From NCBI RefSeq assembly GCF_964340395.1, contig NC_135569.1:13782519-13846518 (forward strand): a stretch of DNA of 64,000 nt, written 5' to 3'. Both the position numbers and the translations under genes were made by a program. Below the pieces are notes generated by a model. It had not been told where the DNA came from. It did not search any database and saw nothing but the letters and a program-made list of their open reading frames with translations. This stretch comes from Glandiceps talaboti. Taxonomy: Eukaryota; Hemichordata; Enteropneusta; Spengelidae. Below are positions 35,105 to 48,344 of this stretch, one piece after another (the first letter of the stretch is position 1; every line of letters starts with the position of its first letter).

Positions 35105-37590
35105 TGTCCTATTTTCGTTTGTGTCTTTTGATGTGTGCCACAATGTCTGTTTTAACTATTTCCGTCCTGTCCGTTATCATGCCACAGTGTCAGTTTCACA
35201 CTGGTAGCCTATTTTCCATCCTGCTCGTTATCTTGCCACAGTGTCAGTTTCACACTGATGGCCTCCTTTCCTTCATGTCCTTTAGCTTTACACAGTGTCT
35301 GTTTCACACTGATGTCTACTTTTCTTTCAAGTTCTTTCATGTGCCACAGTGTCTGTTTCACACTGGTGGCCTATTTTCCATCCTGTCCATCTTTCCACAG
35401 TGTTTCACACTGGTGTCTTCTTTTCTTTCATGTCCTTTGATGTGCCACAGTGTCTGTTTCACACTGGAGGCCAATTTTCCATCCTGTTCGTTATTGTGCC
35501 ATAGTGTCTGTTTCACACTGATGGCTTCCTTTCCTTCATGTCCTTTAGCTTCCCACAGTGTCTGTTTCACACTGGTGTCTTCTTTTCTTTCAAGTTCTTT
35601 CATGTACCAGTGTCTGTTTCACACTGTTGGCCGATTTTCCATCCTGTCCGTTATTGTGCCATAGTGCCTGTTTCACACTGGTGGCCGATTTTCCATCCTG
35701 TCCATTATTGTGCCGCAGTGTCTGTTTCACACTGGTGGCCTATTTCCTATCCTGCTCTTTACCTTGCCACAGTCTGTTTCACAGTGATGGCCTATTTACC
35801 ATCCTGTCCTTTTTGTTTCCAGTGTCTATTTTGCGTTGGTGTCCTCTTTTCTTTCAAATCCTTTGATGTGCCACAGTGTCTGTTTCACACTGGTGGCCTA
35901 TTTTCTTTCAAATTCTTTATCTCACTAGTGTCTGTTTCACACTGGTGGCCCATTTTCTTTCATGTCCGTTGATGTGCCACAGTGTCTGTTTCACACTGGT
36001 GGCCTATTTTACATCCTGTCCCTTTTCTTTCCAATGTCTATTCACACCAGCATACTCTTCTAAGTCCTTTGATGTGCCACAGTGTCTGTTTCACACGAGT
36101 GGCCTATTGTGTGTGTACCTTTTATTTTGCCACTGCATATGTGTCATACTAGTGGCCTCTTTACTTTCATATTTTTACTTCACCACCACAGTGTCTGTTT
36201 CACACTAGTGGCATATTTTACTTTTTATTCTTTATCCCACCACAGTGTCTGTTTGAGACTAGTGGCCTATTTTTTTGTGTGTGCACCTTTTACTTTGCCA
36301 CTGCATATGTTTCATACTAGTGGCCTCTTTTCATATTTTTACTTCACCACCACAGTGTCTGTTTCACAGTAGTGGCCTATTTTACTTTTTATTCTTTATC
36401 CCACCACAGTGTCTGTTTCACACTAGTGGCCTATTTTTGTGTGTGTACCTTTTACTTTACCACTGCATATGTTTCATACTAGTGGCCTGTTTACTTTCAT
36501 ATTTTTACTTCACCACCACAGTGTCTGTTTCACACTAGTGGCATATTTTAGTTTTTATTCTTTATCCCACCACAGTGTCTGTTTCACACTAGTGGCCTAT
36601 TTTTGTGTGTGTACCTTTTACTTTACCACTGCATATGTTTCATACTAGTGGCCTCTTCTCATATTTTTACTTCACCACCACAGTGTCTGTTTCACACTAG
36701 TGGCCTATTTTACTTTTTATTCTTTATCCCACCACAGTGTCTGTTTCACACTAGTGGCCTTTTGTGTGTGTGTACCTTTTACTTTGCCACTGTATATGTT
36801 TCATACTAGTGGCCTCTTTACTTTCATGTTTTTACCTCACCACAACAGTGTCTTTTTCATACTAGTGGCTTATTTTCATTCATGATTTTTTTTTACCTCA
36901 CCGGTGTTTCACACTTGTTGCCTCTTTTCTCTCATGTTTTTTACCTCTCACCGCAGTGTCTGTTTTGCACTGGTGGCCTATTTTATTTTTCTATTCTTTA
37001 ACCCACCAGTGTTTGTTTCACACTAGTGGCCTATTTTTGTGTGTATACCTTTTACTTTACCACTACGTTTCATACTAGTGGCCTCTTTACTTTCGTGTTT
37101 TTACTTCACAGTGTCTGTTTCACACTGTCTGTTTCACACTCGTGGTCTATTTTTGTGTGTGTACCTTTTACTTTGCCACTACATATATTTCTTACTAGTG
37201 GCCTCTTTACTTTCATGTTTTTACTTCACCAGTGTCTTTTTCACACTGGTGGCCTCTTTTCATTAGTGCTTTTTTTAACCTCACCAGTGTTTCGCACTGG
37301 TTGCCTCTTTTCTTATGTTTTCTATCACACCACTGTGCTGTTTCACACAAGTGGCCTATTTTTTTATGTGTGCAGTTTACTTTGCCACTGTGTATATTTT
37401 ACATTAGTTGCCTTTACTTTTTTTGTGCCTTTATCTAACCACAGTGTCTGTTTCACACTGGTAGCCTCTTTTACATGTGACCTTTATCTTGCCACAGTGT
37501 CTGTTTCACACTGATAGCCTCTTTTACATGTGACCTTTACCTTGCCACAGTGTCTGTTTCACACTGGTGGCCTACTTCTTTTACATAATG
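35105..37590. repeat. ~55-bp minisatellite, 2.5 kb
   Basis: Units contain CCACAGTGTCTGTTTCACAC, TGGTGGCCTATTTTC and a variable tail (CATCCTGTCCGTTATTGTG early, TTTTTACTTCACCAC later). Two or three unit types alternate in the right half, giving higher-order repeats of about 170-190 bp. The long plus-strand frames through it (e.g. 35104-35664) reflect a missing stop in the unit, not a gene. Confidence 0.95.
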
Positions 37591-38079
37591 AGTACTCTCT
37601 ATTTCTTTGACTTTTTGTACATTATTTCATATACATTAAATACTTTTTCCTACAGATTATGTTGACAAGTTTGTTTTTGTTTTACTTTCTGTATATTCTT
37701 TCATATACAAAAAGACCCGTTTTCACTTTTCATACACATTACAAATCATGTTGAAAAACTAGTTTGTCGTTGTCATCTGTGAATTCTAGTAAGCACATAT
37801 TCCAGCCACTTAGCTGAGGTTCCAAAATCTCTTCACTTCATTCCAGCCATCAGATTCGGGTTGTTGTTTTTTAATTCTCGGTTGGCATCACCAGTACTGT
37901 ATTCCACCAATCTCATGAGGATGAGGTTTCCAAATTTCCATGGGCATCATGGAGATCCTTCCCATTATGGTGCTAGGATTCCAAATTTGTAGTAGATATT
38001 AATGCTAACATCCCTCTGTCCATCCCATTGCAGTGAGACTTCCATACTAAAGTAGGTATCAGGTGCTTGTTTTTACTGT

Positions 38080-38187
38080 TCATGTTCTCTTTTGAGATGC
38101 AATATCTTTATCTTGATAGTGTAACACTTGAATACTTATCCTTGCCTGGCTGATCAAGCTTTTGATTTGCTCTTCTGCATCCACAAT
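38080..38187 (-). CDS. Candidate terminal coding exon, weak
   Basis: After a good acceptor (CCTTCTTTCAG) on the minus strand, a frame of 35 codons runs to TGA. It contains IVDAEEQIKSLISQARISIQ and ends HYQDKDIASQKRT. The heptad-like pattern suggests a helix. It would be phase 0 and could follow the candidate first exon at 44856-44797. I recognise no family, and chance cannot be ruled out. Confidence 0.3.
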   Translation of the reverse strand: MVDAEEQIKSLISQARISIQVLHYQDKDIASQKRT

Positions 38188-38925
38188 CTGAAAGAAGGAA
38201 ATAAATAAAGGTTAGTGTTCTACCAAGATTTAGAGCTAGTGGAGTCAATGTCTCACAGGCTGCAAACTAGTGGGGACATTTTATCACAGGATGGGGACAA
38301 TCATACAGCAAGTTGACAAAATATTTACAGTATGTTTTTATACAAAATCAACAACTCATTTATTCCACAATCACAATGGGAACTTGCAATCCAAACTAAG
38401 CATGCTCAGATGCAAAGGACTATAGGATTATCTGTGGTTACTGTAATACCTAATCTGGAGCTACTGATAAAATAAACCTCCCACAATGGTCAGGGTAACT
38501 ATGAATAGATTATTTGTGGTTACAAACAATGTATCAACATTGTTTACAATACTAATTTATTAGTATTTATTATCACATATCCCATGATGCAACATTCAAC
38601 ATGGCGGGTTTGCAAGTTCCCTATTATTAACATACCAAAATGAGCCTATATAGACTGTTTTGGCAAATACATTTTACAGGGTTAGGTTTGTTATATTTGA
38701 GAGAAAGCCAACTCCCATCCACACTTTGACAACTCCTTATACAATATATATACAACCAATACTACTATAAACAATAGCACCAATGGTGTTGTACCACAAC
38801 TGTACAGTTTTTAAAAATGTTTATCCACATGCTGACCGATGCTAGGTATAGGTGTACATTTGCTGCACCGTAGCCGAGGGCAACAAATCGATCTTGTAAT
38901 TCAACTATCGGTCTTTTAATTCAAC
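38188..38925. other. Unassigned spacer
   Basis: No repeat or coding feature recognised. Confidence 0.4.
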
Positions 38926-39625
38926 TATACACTATACAATACTACACTATATACTATACTACATGTATACTATACTATACTATACTATACTATACTATAC
39001 TATACTATACTATACTATACTATACTATACTATATACAATACTATACTATACTATACTATACTATACTATACTATACTATATACAATACTATACTATACT
39101 ATAATATTATACTATATACTATACTATAGGATACAGTATAGCATAGTTTATAATATAGCATAGTATAGTATAGTATAGTATAGTATATAGTATATTATAG
39201 TATACAGTATAGTATATACCAGTACTGTATGCTATATACTACACTATACTATATACTATACTATATACTCTACTATATATTATATTATACTATACTGTAC
39301 TATATACTATAATATACTATACTATACTGTACTATATACTATACTATATATTCTACTATATATTATACTATACTGTACTATATACTGTATATAATATAGT
39401 ATAGTATATAGTATAGTATATACTATAGTACTGTATATAGAATAGTATTGTATGCTATATACTATACTATACCACATACTATACTATAATTTACTATACT
39501 ATATTGTACTACACTATACTATACTATAATATAGTATAGCATAGTATATAGTACAATATAGTATAAAGTATAGTGTATAGCGTAGTATATAGTATAATAT
39601 ATAGTATAGTACATAGTATATAATG
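38926..39625. repeat. (TATAC)n / (GTATA)n array with strand switches
   Basis: Pentanucleotide TATAC units run on one strand to about 39125, switch to TAGTA units to about 39230, and alternate again to 39625. The switches create several large near-perfect palindromes. Confidence 0.9.
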
Positions 39626-41545
39626 CAGTATACAATGAGATATACAGAACCAAAGCTACTATAACAGTTATATATACAATATGAGTTGTATACAACAAAT
39701 ACCACTATAACAGTTATATATACAATGAGTTGTATACAACCAACACCACTATAACAGTTATATATACAATATGAGTTGTATACAACCAATACCACTATAA
39801 CAGTTATATATACAATGAGTTGTATACAACAAATACCACTATAACAGTTATATATACAATGAGTTGTATACAACCAACACCACTATAACAGTTATATATA
39901 CAATATGAGTTGTATACAACCAACACCACTATAACAGTTATATATACAATATGAGTTGTATACAACCAATACCACTATAACAGTTATATATACAATGAGT
40001 TGTATACAACCAATACCACTATAGCAGTTATATATACAATGAGTTGTATACAACCAATACCACTATAGCAGTTATATATACAATGAGTTGTATACAACCA
40101 ATACCACTATAGCAGTTATATATACAATGAGTTGTATACAACCAATACCACTATAGCAGTTATATATACAATGAGTTGTATACAACAAATACCACTATAG
40201 CAGTTATATATACAATGAGTTGTATACAACCAATACCACTATAGCAGTTATATATACAATGAGTTGCATACAACCGATACCACTATGTTATATATACAAT
40301 GAGTTGTATACGAACAATACCACTATAACTGTTATATACATTTGTACAATATGAGCTATACAAAACCAATACTACTATAAGTTATATACACAGTTACACT
40401 ATGAGTTGTATACAACTGATGGCACTGGGTTGTATACAACCAATACTACTATAAGTTATATATACACTATGAGTTTTATACAACCAATACCACTATAAAA
40501 GTTATATACAATGAGTTGTATACAAGCATTACCACTATAGCAGTTATACATACAATGAGTTGCATACAACCAATACCACTATAAGTTACATATATACAAT
40601 ATGAGTTGTATACAACCAACACCACTATAACAGTTATATATACAATATGAGTTGTATACAACCAACACCACTATAAAAGTTATATACACAATATGAGTTG
40701 TATACAACCAATACCAATATAACAGTTCTATATACACAACATGAGTTGTATACAACCAATACTACAAGAACAGTTATATATACAATAAGAGTTGTATACA
40801 AGCAATACTACTATAACAGTTATATATACAATGAGTTGTATACAAGCATTACCACTATAGCAGTTATATATAAAATGAGTTGTATACAACCAATACCACT
40901 ATCAGTTACCGGTATATATACATTGAGTTGTATACAAGCATATACCACTATAACTGTTACATACAATATGAGCTATACACAGCCAATACCACTATACGTA
41001 ATATACAATACCACTATAAAAGTTATATGTACACTATGAATTGTATACAACCAATACCACTATAAGTTATATACAGTGAGTTGTATACAACAATTACTAC
41101 TATAATAGTTATATATACACTATGAGTTTTATACAACCAACACCACTATAATAGTTATATATACACTATGAGTTGTATACAACCAATACTACAAGAACAG
41201 TTATATATACATGAGTTGTATACAATGAATGATACTATAACAGTTATATATATAATGAGTTGTATACAACCAATACTACTATAAGTTACATATATACAAT
41301 ATGAGTTGTATACAACCAACACCACTATAACAGTTATATATACAATATGAGTTGTATACAACCAATACCACCATAAGTTATATAGACAATATGAGTTGTA
41401 TACAACCAACACCACTATAACAGTTATATACACAATATGAGTTGTATACAACCAATACCACTATAACAGTTATATACACAATATGAGTTGTATACAACCA
41501 ATACCACTATAACAGTTATGTATATACAATATGAGTTGGATACAA
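39626..41545. repeat. 44-bp satellite, about 40 copies
   Basis: The unit ATACCACTATAGCAGTTATA, TATACAATGAGTTGTATACA, ACCA repeats head to tail. GTTGTATACAAC inside each unit is a 12-bp palindrome. Copies between about 39960 and 40290 are nearly identical and the flanks are more diverged, as expected of unequal exchange. Confidence 0.95.
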
Positions 41546-41562
41546 CCAATACAATGGCTGTT

Positions 41563-41618
<56 letters not shown>
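41563..41618. repeat. (ATG)n microsatellite
   Basis: About 18 uninterrupted ATG units directly beyond the 44-bp satellite. Confidence 0.95.
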
Positions 41619-41619
<1 letters not shown>

Positions 41620-44160
41620 CAGTCAGTACGGTAGGAGAGGCTACTGAGACTAAGTTGCATATATAGTTACCCAAGTCTTTCATAGTACCCTCTAGTCTGA
41701 TTGGCTATTGTAATCTGTGCCAGGTTGGCTACTTTATTCTGTGACAGGTTGGCTATTGTAATCTATGCACCTGGCTATCATTCTCTCTTTGTTTGCTGTT
41801 TAACGACCACATCTGAGGTTGGTAGCACTGGTGACTGACACCAGTCCATTGACATTTTTCTTCCAAAATATTGAATGAATATCAAATTCAAAACATTTAA
41901 AGATTATTAGACAAAGAGATCTCCCAAGGAACTGGTTCCAGTCGACTTTGTTTACAATTGATATCAAACATAATAAATACATGATGATAACAGTACTCAC
42001 CCCTCTAGTCCTACCCATGTGTGTGCGTCCTTGGAATTGTGACCATGCAGACTTGACTTCTGGCTCATTTCTGTTGTGGTTGAGTTGGTGGGCCTGCCTG
42101 GGTAGTATGGTCAGTAGTATGACCATCTCGTGGGCTGAGGATCCCAAGTTTGTGTCCTAGCTCTGGCCAACTTTTCTCCCTCTGGACTACATTAACATAT
42201 AGCCAGACTACTTGATGTGAATGGTGTTTTCCTTTCAGAATAGCATTATCCATACATGTATGGCAATGCACTATTGTAAAGGAGATACAATGAGAAATTG
42301 AAATTGAAATCATTACCATTTCTAATGAATACTTGCATAATTTGTAGCAAATCAGGACTGGGTACAGTGTAAAATATCACTCAAAAATATGTAACTATGT
42401 CTAAATACAGTGAAAACAAAACTCTACTCTTATCTACATGTTACGATGTATTATTTGAGTTGCTATAATGTACTTGTGTTTGCCAAGTTCATTCACGGCA
42501 GGTATGTAATAACTCTAAGGGCTACAAATGCCATTAAACTTGCTCTAACAAATCTGTGGTCTGATTATTTTTACTGGGCATAACACAATAACATACTTCA
42601 AAATTAACAATTTGAATCTGCTTGCATTATTCCCTGTGCACATACAATGCCTGCATTTCAGCAGGAGTGTGCTATTGTTTATATTTGTAATGAGTGGTCT
42701 GTGTGAAGCCTGTTTCTTATGATATCTATCTACAACATGTTCAAACACAGTAGTTCTTGAAGAAAGAACATAAATTGAATAATAACACATGCCAGCAAAG
42801 GCCATATCACAATTTAGTGCCTACACAATGGTTGGCAGTCTTTATGATAATTTTGATCATGCAAATAAGGCCAAAGGCAAGAGTGTAACACCAGAAACAT
42901 CATTCAACGGTTGTGATGCACAAAATAGAGGCACATTGGTTAAAATATCTCCAATGGGCAATCGTGCTGGCAATACTTTGTGCACATGTGGGCAATATCA
43001 CCACGCTGGTAATATGGAAAGAATGCCATAAATAGTATCTACTAATTTAGAGTGAGTTACAAGTTTGAAAATTTAAAAAAATCACACAAAAAATGCTGAC
43101 CAGAAACAGAAACATGATTTTGGCCATAAGTATTCCCTGTTGACCACCATTTTCACACAATAGTGTACTTGTCGAGATAATTCTGCATTCACCTATGTAA
43201 TTACCATTCTCATAGTCCTGCTTACAGACGGTGCACGAGTCTATATTACTGTCAGAATCTAGTCCAGGATTACTCCGTATTCAAGCAGGATTACCATTCT
43301 CACAGTCACATGGACAATGTGTATTGAACGACGTCACGCGTCACAGACACCATGCACAGTTGACGACTCAATAACGCCCTTTAAAACGTTGCAATTTCTA
43401 CAAAACATTTCTTCGAAGGTTTTAGAAGTACTTAAAGTGAAATAACTTTAAAGAAGAAGTTGCATGGGTAAACCTAAGGCGAAAAAAACAGATTTCAAAA
43501 ATGGTAAAACCAACGCACCTGACTGCTCACATCGATTGGCCGCTCACCTAGGGGAGTACCTCGTTCTGGGATGACCCCTTGACCTCAGGTCCACGATGGG
43601 TTGCTTCTTGCAAGGTACCTTGGGTATGTCTTTCGCTATTACCATAATTATGGTATTAGGGTAAAACTCACGATAAAAACTGTTTGCGATCCGTTAGCTA
43701 TCCTATCCATGGCGTTGATCTGTAACTACGCTAACTCGTTAGTCTAGCTAACTGACACACGCCGCGCCAAACACGGACCAACAAGTCAAGATGTCAGTGA
43801 AGATGTAACTTATCATACAGTACATACAAAATACAATAGAAACCTGTGAATATATATGAATATAATAACACCCTAATAAGGGGCGAGATAAATAGTTCAA
43901 TGTAGGATAAAAAAGTAGATTCTTTAAATTTACGGTGGGGGTGGCGTAGGGGGGGGGCGGCATTTTAGTTCTAATCCTACAAAATAGATTTTACTTTTAA
44001 TGGAAGTTTTTACCACTAAATACAAATATTTCTTTAATAATGTCAAATTGAGAAATGCAAGATTTTTTCTTTTGTAAATGCATGGCACTAAAATAAAGTA
44101 AAGTGTCATCAAAAGAATATTTGTTACACACTGTCTTTATATTTCTAGCACTACATATTA
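41619..44160. other. Unassigned region with a CpG-richer patch
   Basis: The patch 43320-43800 contains GACGTCACGCGTCAC and could be a promoter. Candidate first exons there: plus strand ATG at 43465 (MGKPKAKKTDFKN, donor GTAAAA); minus strand ATG at 43711 (MDRIANGSQTVFI, donor GTGAGT). A 44-nt minus-strand segment at 43248-43205 reads NIDSCTVCKQDYENG, reminiscent of the start of a RING finger. None can be joined to further exons, so none is called a gene. A plus-strand frame at 42789-43031 has no recognised relatives. Confidence 0.35.
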
Positions 44161-44168
44161 CTACATAC

Positions 44169-44215
44169 CTCAGACCACTATAGAGAATAATAAATATTCT
44201 TTATAGTGGTCTGAG
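44169..44215. repeat. Compact hairpin
   Basis: CTCAGACCACTATAGAGAAT pairs with its complement ATTCTTTATAGTGGTCTGAG around a loop of about 7 bases, with one or two mismatches. Confidence 0.75.
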
Positions 44216-44796
44216 TACATACTGATTTGAAATTGATTGTGCGGTTTGGACCAATTTTCAATTTTGACCAATTCAGTTAGAATGGGGGGGGGGGGGGATC
44301 GTCTGATGCCTAAGTATAAGAATATTTTTTAATCTTACGTTGAACTATTGATCTCACCCCTTAACCTGATCCGAAAGCGTGTGTAATCAACCGACGATTG
44401 AGGGCGCTTTCGTGATTTTAGAATAACAGCGAATCCTTGAGATTACCACGATGTAAGATTTAAAATTGACATGATACATGTATATGAACCGAACATGTGG
44501 CGAAATCTGAAAACGTTCACTTGAAATCGATTCCTATTGCAATTTTTTTGTAAAAATTGAAAAATATTCCAGTACTCATCCATTAAAATATCCAAACTAA
44601 GGATTACGTATTAGCTTAGGTAGAGATAGATGGTCAAGGCACGCCCCTGACACCCAACCCCTCATACCCCCTCAAGTAGCAGTTAATGCGACACTGGGTT
44701 TGATGAGGAATATAGGCATTATGTTTCATTTTGCCTATATAATAGTTACTGATGTAATAAACCGCACAGAAATTTATGTCGTTAAAAAATCATCAC

Positions 44797-44856
44797 TATA
44801 AGCCTGTCCTGTTCTTTCGCTTCCACAACTCGAACGCTATTTCCAAACGTCGACAT
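44797..44856 (-). CDS. Candidate first coding exon, weak
   Basis: On the minus strand ATG (context AAAATGT) opens MSTFGNSVRVVEAKEQDRLI, followed by a possible but poor donor GTGATG and, 15 bases later, a stop. The surroundings are CpG-richer than average. Phase 0 at the donor would fit the candidate exon at 38187. No family recognised. Confidence 0.25.
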
Positions 44857-44999
44857 TTTGAGATGCTAACGCTGTCTTTACAAGCATTCAAGATCAACGA
44901 ATATTTTCTGTAAGTTTAACTTCGTCAGCATTTCAGCCACAGGGGTACGTATTATTGCTTAGATCACAGGGGCTTGGAATTGGCCATATTTGTTTACAC

Positions 45000-45196
45000 A
45001 TATTTGTGGGTTTTGTTGTTGTTGTTGTTGCTGTTGTTGTTTTTTTTGCTTTTTAATTTGAAAAACTGGTGTGTTTTTTAAAATCTATTTTAAAAAAGTG
45101 TGTGAACCCCTAGATTGATAATATCGAACTTAGCATTTGGATAGGCCAAGTCCTTTTCCTGGCGTTGTTCAACGTTTGACATAATTATTATTTCTT

Positions 45197-45238
<42 letters not shown>

Positions 45239-45306
45239 TTGCAAAACTATTACGCTCTGCCACTGCGGTATAGAGCACTGTCTTAGCAGATTGATACTCA
45301 CCGAGT

Positions 45307-45341
<35 letters not shown>

Positions 45342-45352
45342 ATATATATATT
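45000..45352. repeat. Simple repeats: (GTT)n and two (TA)n tracts
   Basis: GTT units lie at about 45010-45040. TA tracts lie at about 45202-45234 and 45307-45351, the latter interrupted once. A short (AC)n follows near 45409-45424. Confidence 0.9.
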
Positions 45353-45429
45353 CAGTTTTTGAGACATAACCAGCATAACACGGTTCATAATGTGAAATTA
45401 GTGTATACACACACACACACACACGCAGA

Positions 45430-46844
45430 ATAATTATCAGTATCAGTATCAAGCTATAATAATTCAAAGTGATGTCATGTTGTTCACCTTTGGCCTATTT
45501 TTCCATGTAAAACTTGATGATTTAGACAAAGTTTGGTTTGTGCTTAAATTGAAGATGTTATACTCTTTCTGTTGTGATAACACTATACTATCAACACACG
45601 AATTTGACGATCCTATTAAATATACATCATAGACGTTCGATTTGGAGCTAGTAAACAATTTCATGACTTTTAAGCTCCAAGTAAATTTCATTTTATTCAC
45701 CAACTATAGTTTTGCCAATGAGAGGTTTGAATTCCGAAAGAGGAGCATTCTGGTGATGTATAGAAGGACGCCCTCTATGGTGAGATAGGCTGTATGTGGC
45801 TTGGGTATATAGTTTGTGCTGCACAAACATGTATATCATGTCATCCATATCCTTCAAAGCCAGTAGGACATATTCAAATAGATATAACTAGACAGTGACT
45901 CAAAATTACAGCAGTTTATTTTATTGTCCCAATATATAGTAAATTTACAAATATGCCTGGCATTTCTTTATCTATGTAAGATCTAACATCTTTTCTAAAA
46001 TTAAAGCACATCGATCTTCACAACACAAGTTTCCTTCTCAGAATACAAAGTATTAAACAAGTAAATGGAGCATCTTGAGAATAGTATTAAAGATGGAAAG
46101 CTTTGTTGTCATGGGAATGCCACACCAAGAAATAAAGCCATTTTTTTGTAAACTTTATGATTTTTCATCATTTATATTAATTATATTTGATTGCCAAGAA
46201 ACAGAATGGAAGCTTGTCCCTCATTCATTGTTCAGTGTAGGTCATTGCCATTTGCATACGCTATTTCATCAGAGTCATCAGACTACTAGCATATGTAATA
46301 GCAGAAAATAAATGTTGCATTAACCTATAATGAATGAGGAACAAGTCTCAACTCTAGTTTTTCTCAGCAATCATGCACGATATATTATAAGTAATGTAAA
46401 ATCATGAAGGACTCTACAGAACACAGTTCCTAATTTTCTGGAGAGCTATTCACCTTAAATCACTCATTTAGCAAAGGATTCACAGGAGTGATAGTAACAA
46501 AAAATCTCTTTGGAGTCTACATCTCAATTGGTGTCAATATATTTACAAATAATGTGTGCAACTATGTGAACATAAATACAATGTACTTATTTTTACACTA
46601 AAAAACAAACAAATTACAAAGTTTACTTAATTTTTTCTTCTTTTTTTATTAACACTTTCTAATATCACCTTCAAAAATGCATGATATCACACAAAATTAT
46701 TATATTCAATTTTCAAGGTAACACCTTCCAGTGTTTTATGATTGACTAATTTACAGAATAATCTAAAATGAACTCTAAATTTGACAAAATTATGGATTTT
46801 CATACTGCAGTCCTTATATCAGTGTTTTTCTTAAGGGCAGTAAG
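45430..46844. other. Intergenic, no gene seen
   Basis: AT-rich, with no splice-bounded exon or repeat family recognised. Confidence 0.4.
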
Positions 46845-46985
46845 TAGGTAAAACCAACAATTTGTTTACAATTAAACATCAGGGAGTGAAAGATTACACT
46901 GTGATCAATAGAGAAACTCACTGTTAGTAATTAGTTTTAGCACAGCTTGACAGGCTTAGAGCTACAATTGAAAGAATTTCGTCGT
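46815..46985. mobile_element. Solo arm of the 14577 foldback MITE joined to a 'GTAAAATCTACC' fragment
   Basis: AGTAAGTAGGTAAAAC at about 46839 matches the family at 9405. It is followed directly by CAACAATTTGTTTACAATTA and TTAGCACAGCTTGACAGGCT, which match the right arm at 14837-14986. Confidence 0.75.
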
Positions 46986-47789
46986 AAGGCAAGTCAACAC
47001 AATGATGAATCTAGTCATTGAAACTAAATAGTCATTAAAACTCTGCTTTTCTAAATAAAATGTTTGTATCCTGGTGCATCATTAGACATTCATGCACCAA
47101 CATTGTACATGTTTGTCTTTGTTCAAAATATATGTTGTCAAAAATTGACTATGTATTTTACCAGGGCTATTTCACAAATTATTAAAGTGGCACAAGCTGA
47201 GGTTATGAGCTTTTCACTCAAGTGGTAATATTTACACAAAACCTCAATTACACTATTCTAGTATAATGTTAATATCGATGCATACCTTCTATAACATTAT
47301 GATTGTCTTCTGGCATTGTCAGAACTGTTAATTGCATAGTAAGGATGTCCTCAATATTTTTGTATTATGTATAATAAATTATGTGATCAGATGATTTATA
47401 GATTACATCTTAAAACCAGTTGAGTCCAGTTATCTGTAAGTGGTCGTTAAGTATGCTTCAGTATGTAGAATACTGCGAGTGCCTTTGAAATATACAGCAA
47501 ATTTTACACCCGAAAGTTTTTATACTCAGCTTGTGCCCCTTTAATGAACTATTGTTGCAAAAAAATGGTTTGAAAACATGTCTATACCTGTCTTAAAATA
47601 GCTGCCTTTTCACCACTTATTGTAAAACATTGAACTTATTTGTCATAACAGAGTGAAATTGTTGTGTTATATGTGTACCTAACTTGGAGAAACTGATCTA
47701 TGATTCAATTTTGTTATTGATAAATTCTGATGTTTCATACTTGTGATGTCTTCTGCAACATTTTCATTCACTTCACTAGTGAAATAAGC
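46986..47789. other. Intergenic, no gene seen
   Basis: Nothing recognised. Confidence 0.4.
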
Positions 47790-48105
47790 TGTTTTTTGTC
47801 TCGTGGCAGATCTCACGAGATCCCGCATGAGCCAGTGCATTCATTGCAAGCAAACGTGAGGGTGATCAAGCTGAAAGTGTCAAATGCTTGGCAACACTAT
47901 TTCAACATCATCGTACATGGCCATGGCAAAAGCTTGACCACAATCATGGTTGACAACATTGCTGCTAGGCATATTTGCATATCCCGTGAGATTTGCAATG
48001 AGATGTAAAGTCCCTTATTACAGCCACAGGGAACACTGCAAGCATTCATGCAGTACCAAGAGTATGTCACAATGACACTTGCTTCATTAGGTATGTAATG
48101 CACAG
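47790..48105. other. GC-richer island, possible old coding fragment
   Basis: The plus frame 47790-48005 is open across CpG-bearing sequence (SHEIPHEPVHSLQANVRVIK). The minus strand reads YSWYCMNACSVPCGCNKGL and, in another frame, FACNECTGSCGIS. The clustered cysteines resemble Cys-rich modules of some transposon-derived proteins, but no frame holds throughout. Unassigned. Confidence 0.25.
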
Positions 48106-48344
48106 CTCAACATTATAGACGCAACAACACAACCTGTGTTACTTCTTTTAAAATATATCATATTTGGAAAAAATTTGTACAAAAAAACTTAAAACAATCT
48201 GATGGATATTATCAAATATTGTACTAATATCAATATCACTATGACTGTAGGCTAAAGATCATCAGGAAGCAGGAATGATTAATATGCTTCATCCTTTCCA
48301 TTCATCCAACATTTGTCCCGGTGTAAGAATCTTAACAAATATTT

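Noticed and set aside
35104-35972. Long overlapping plus-strand open frames (up to 186 codons) rich in SVCFTL/SFLSC
   Set aside because: They are translations of the ~55-bp minisatellite in several frames at once; the unit happens to lack stops.
42000-42175. A second tRNA-like head (GGGTAGTATGGTCAGTAG)
   Set aside because: No proper B box at the right distance and no second copy in the window.
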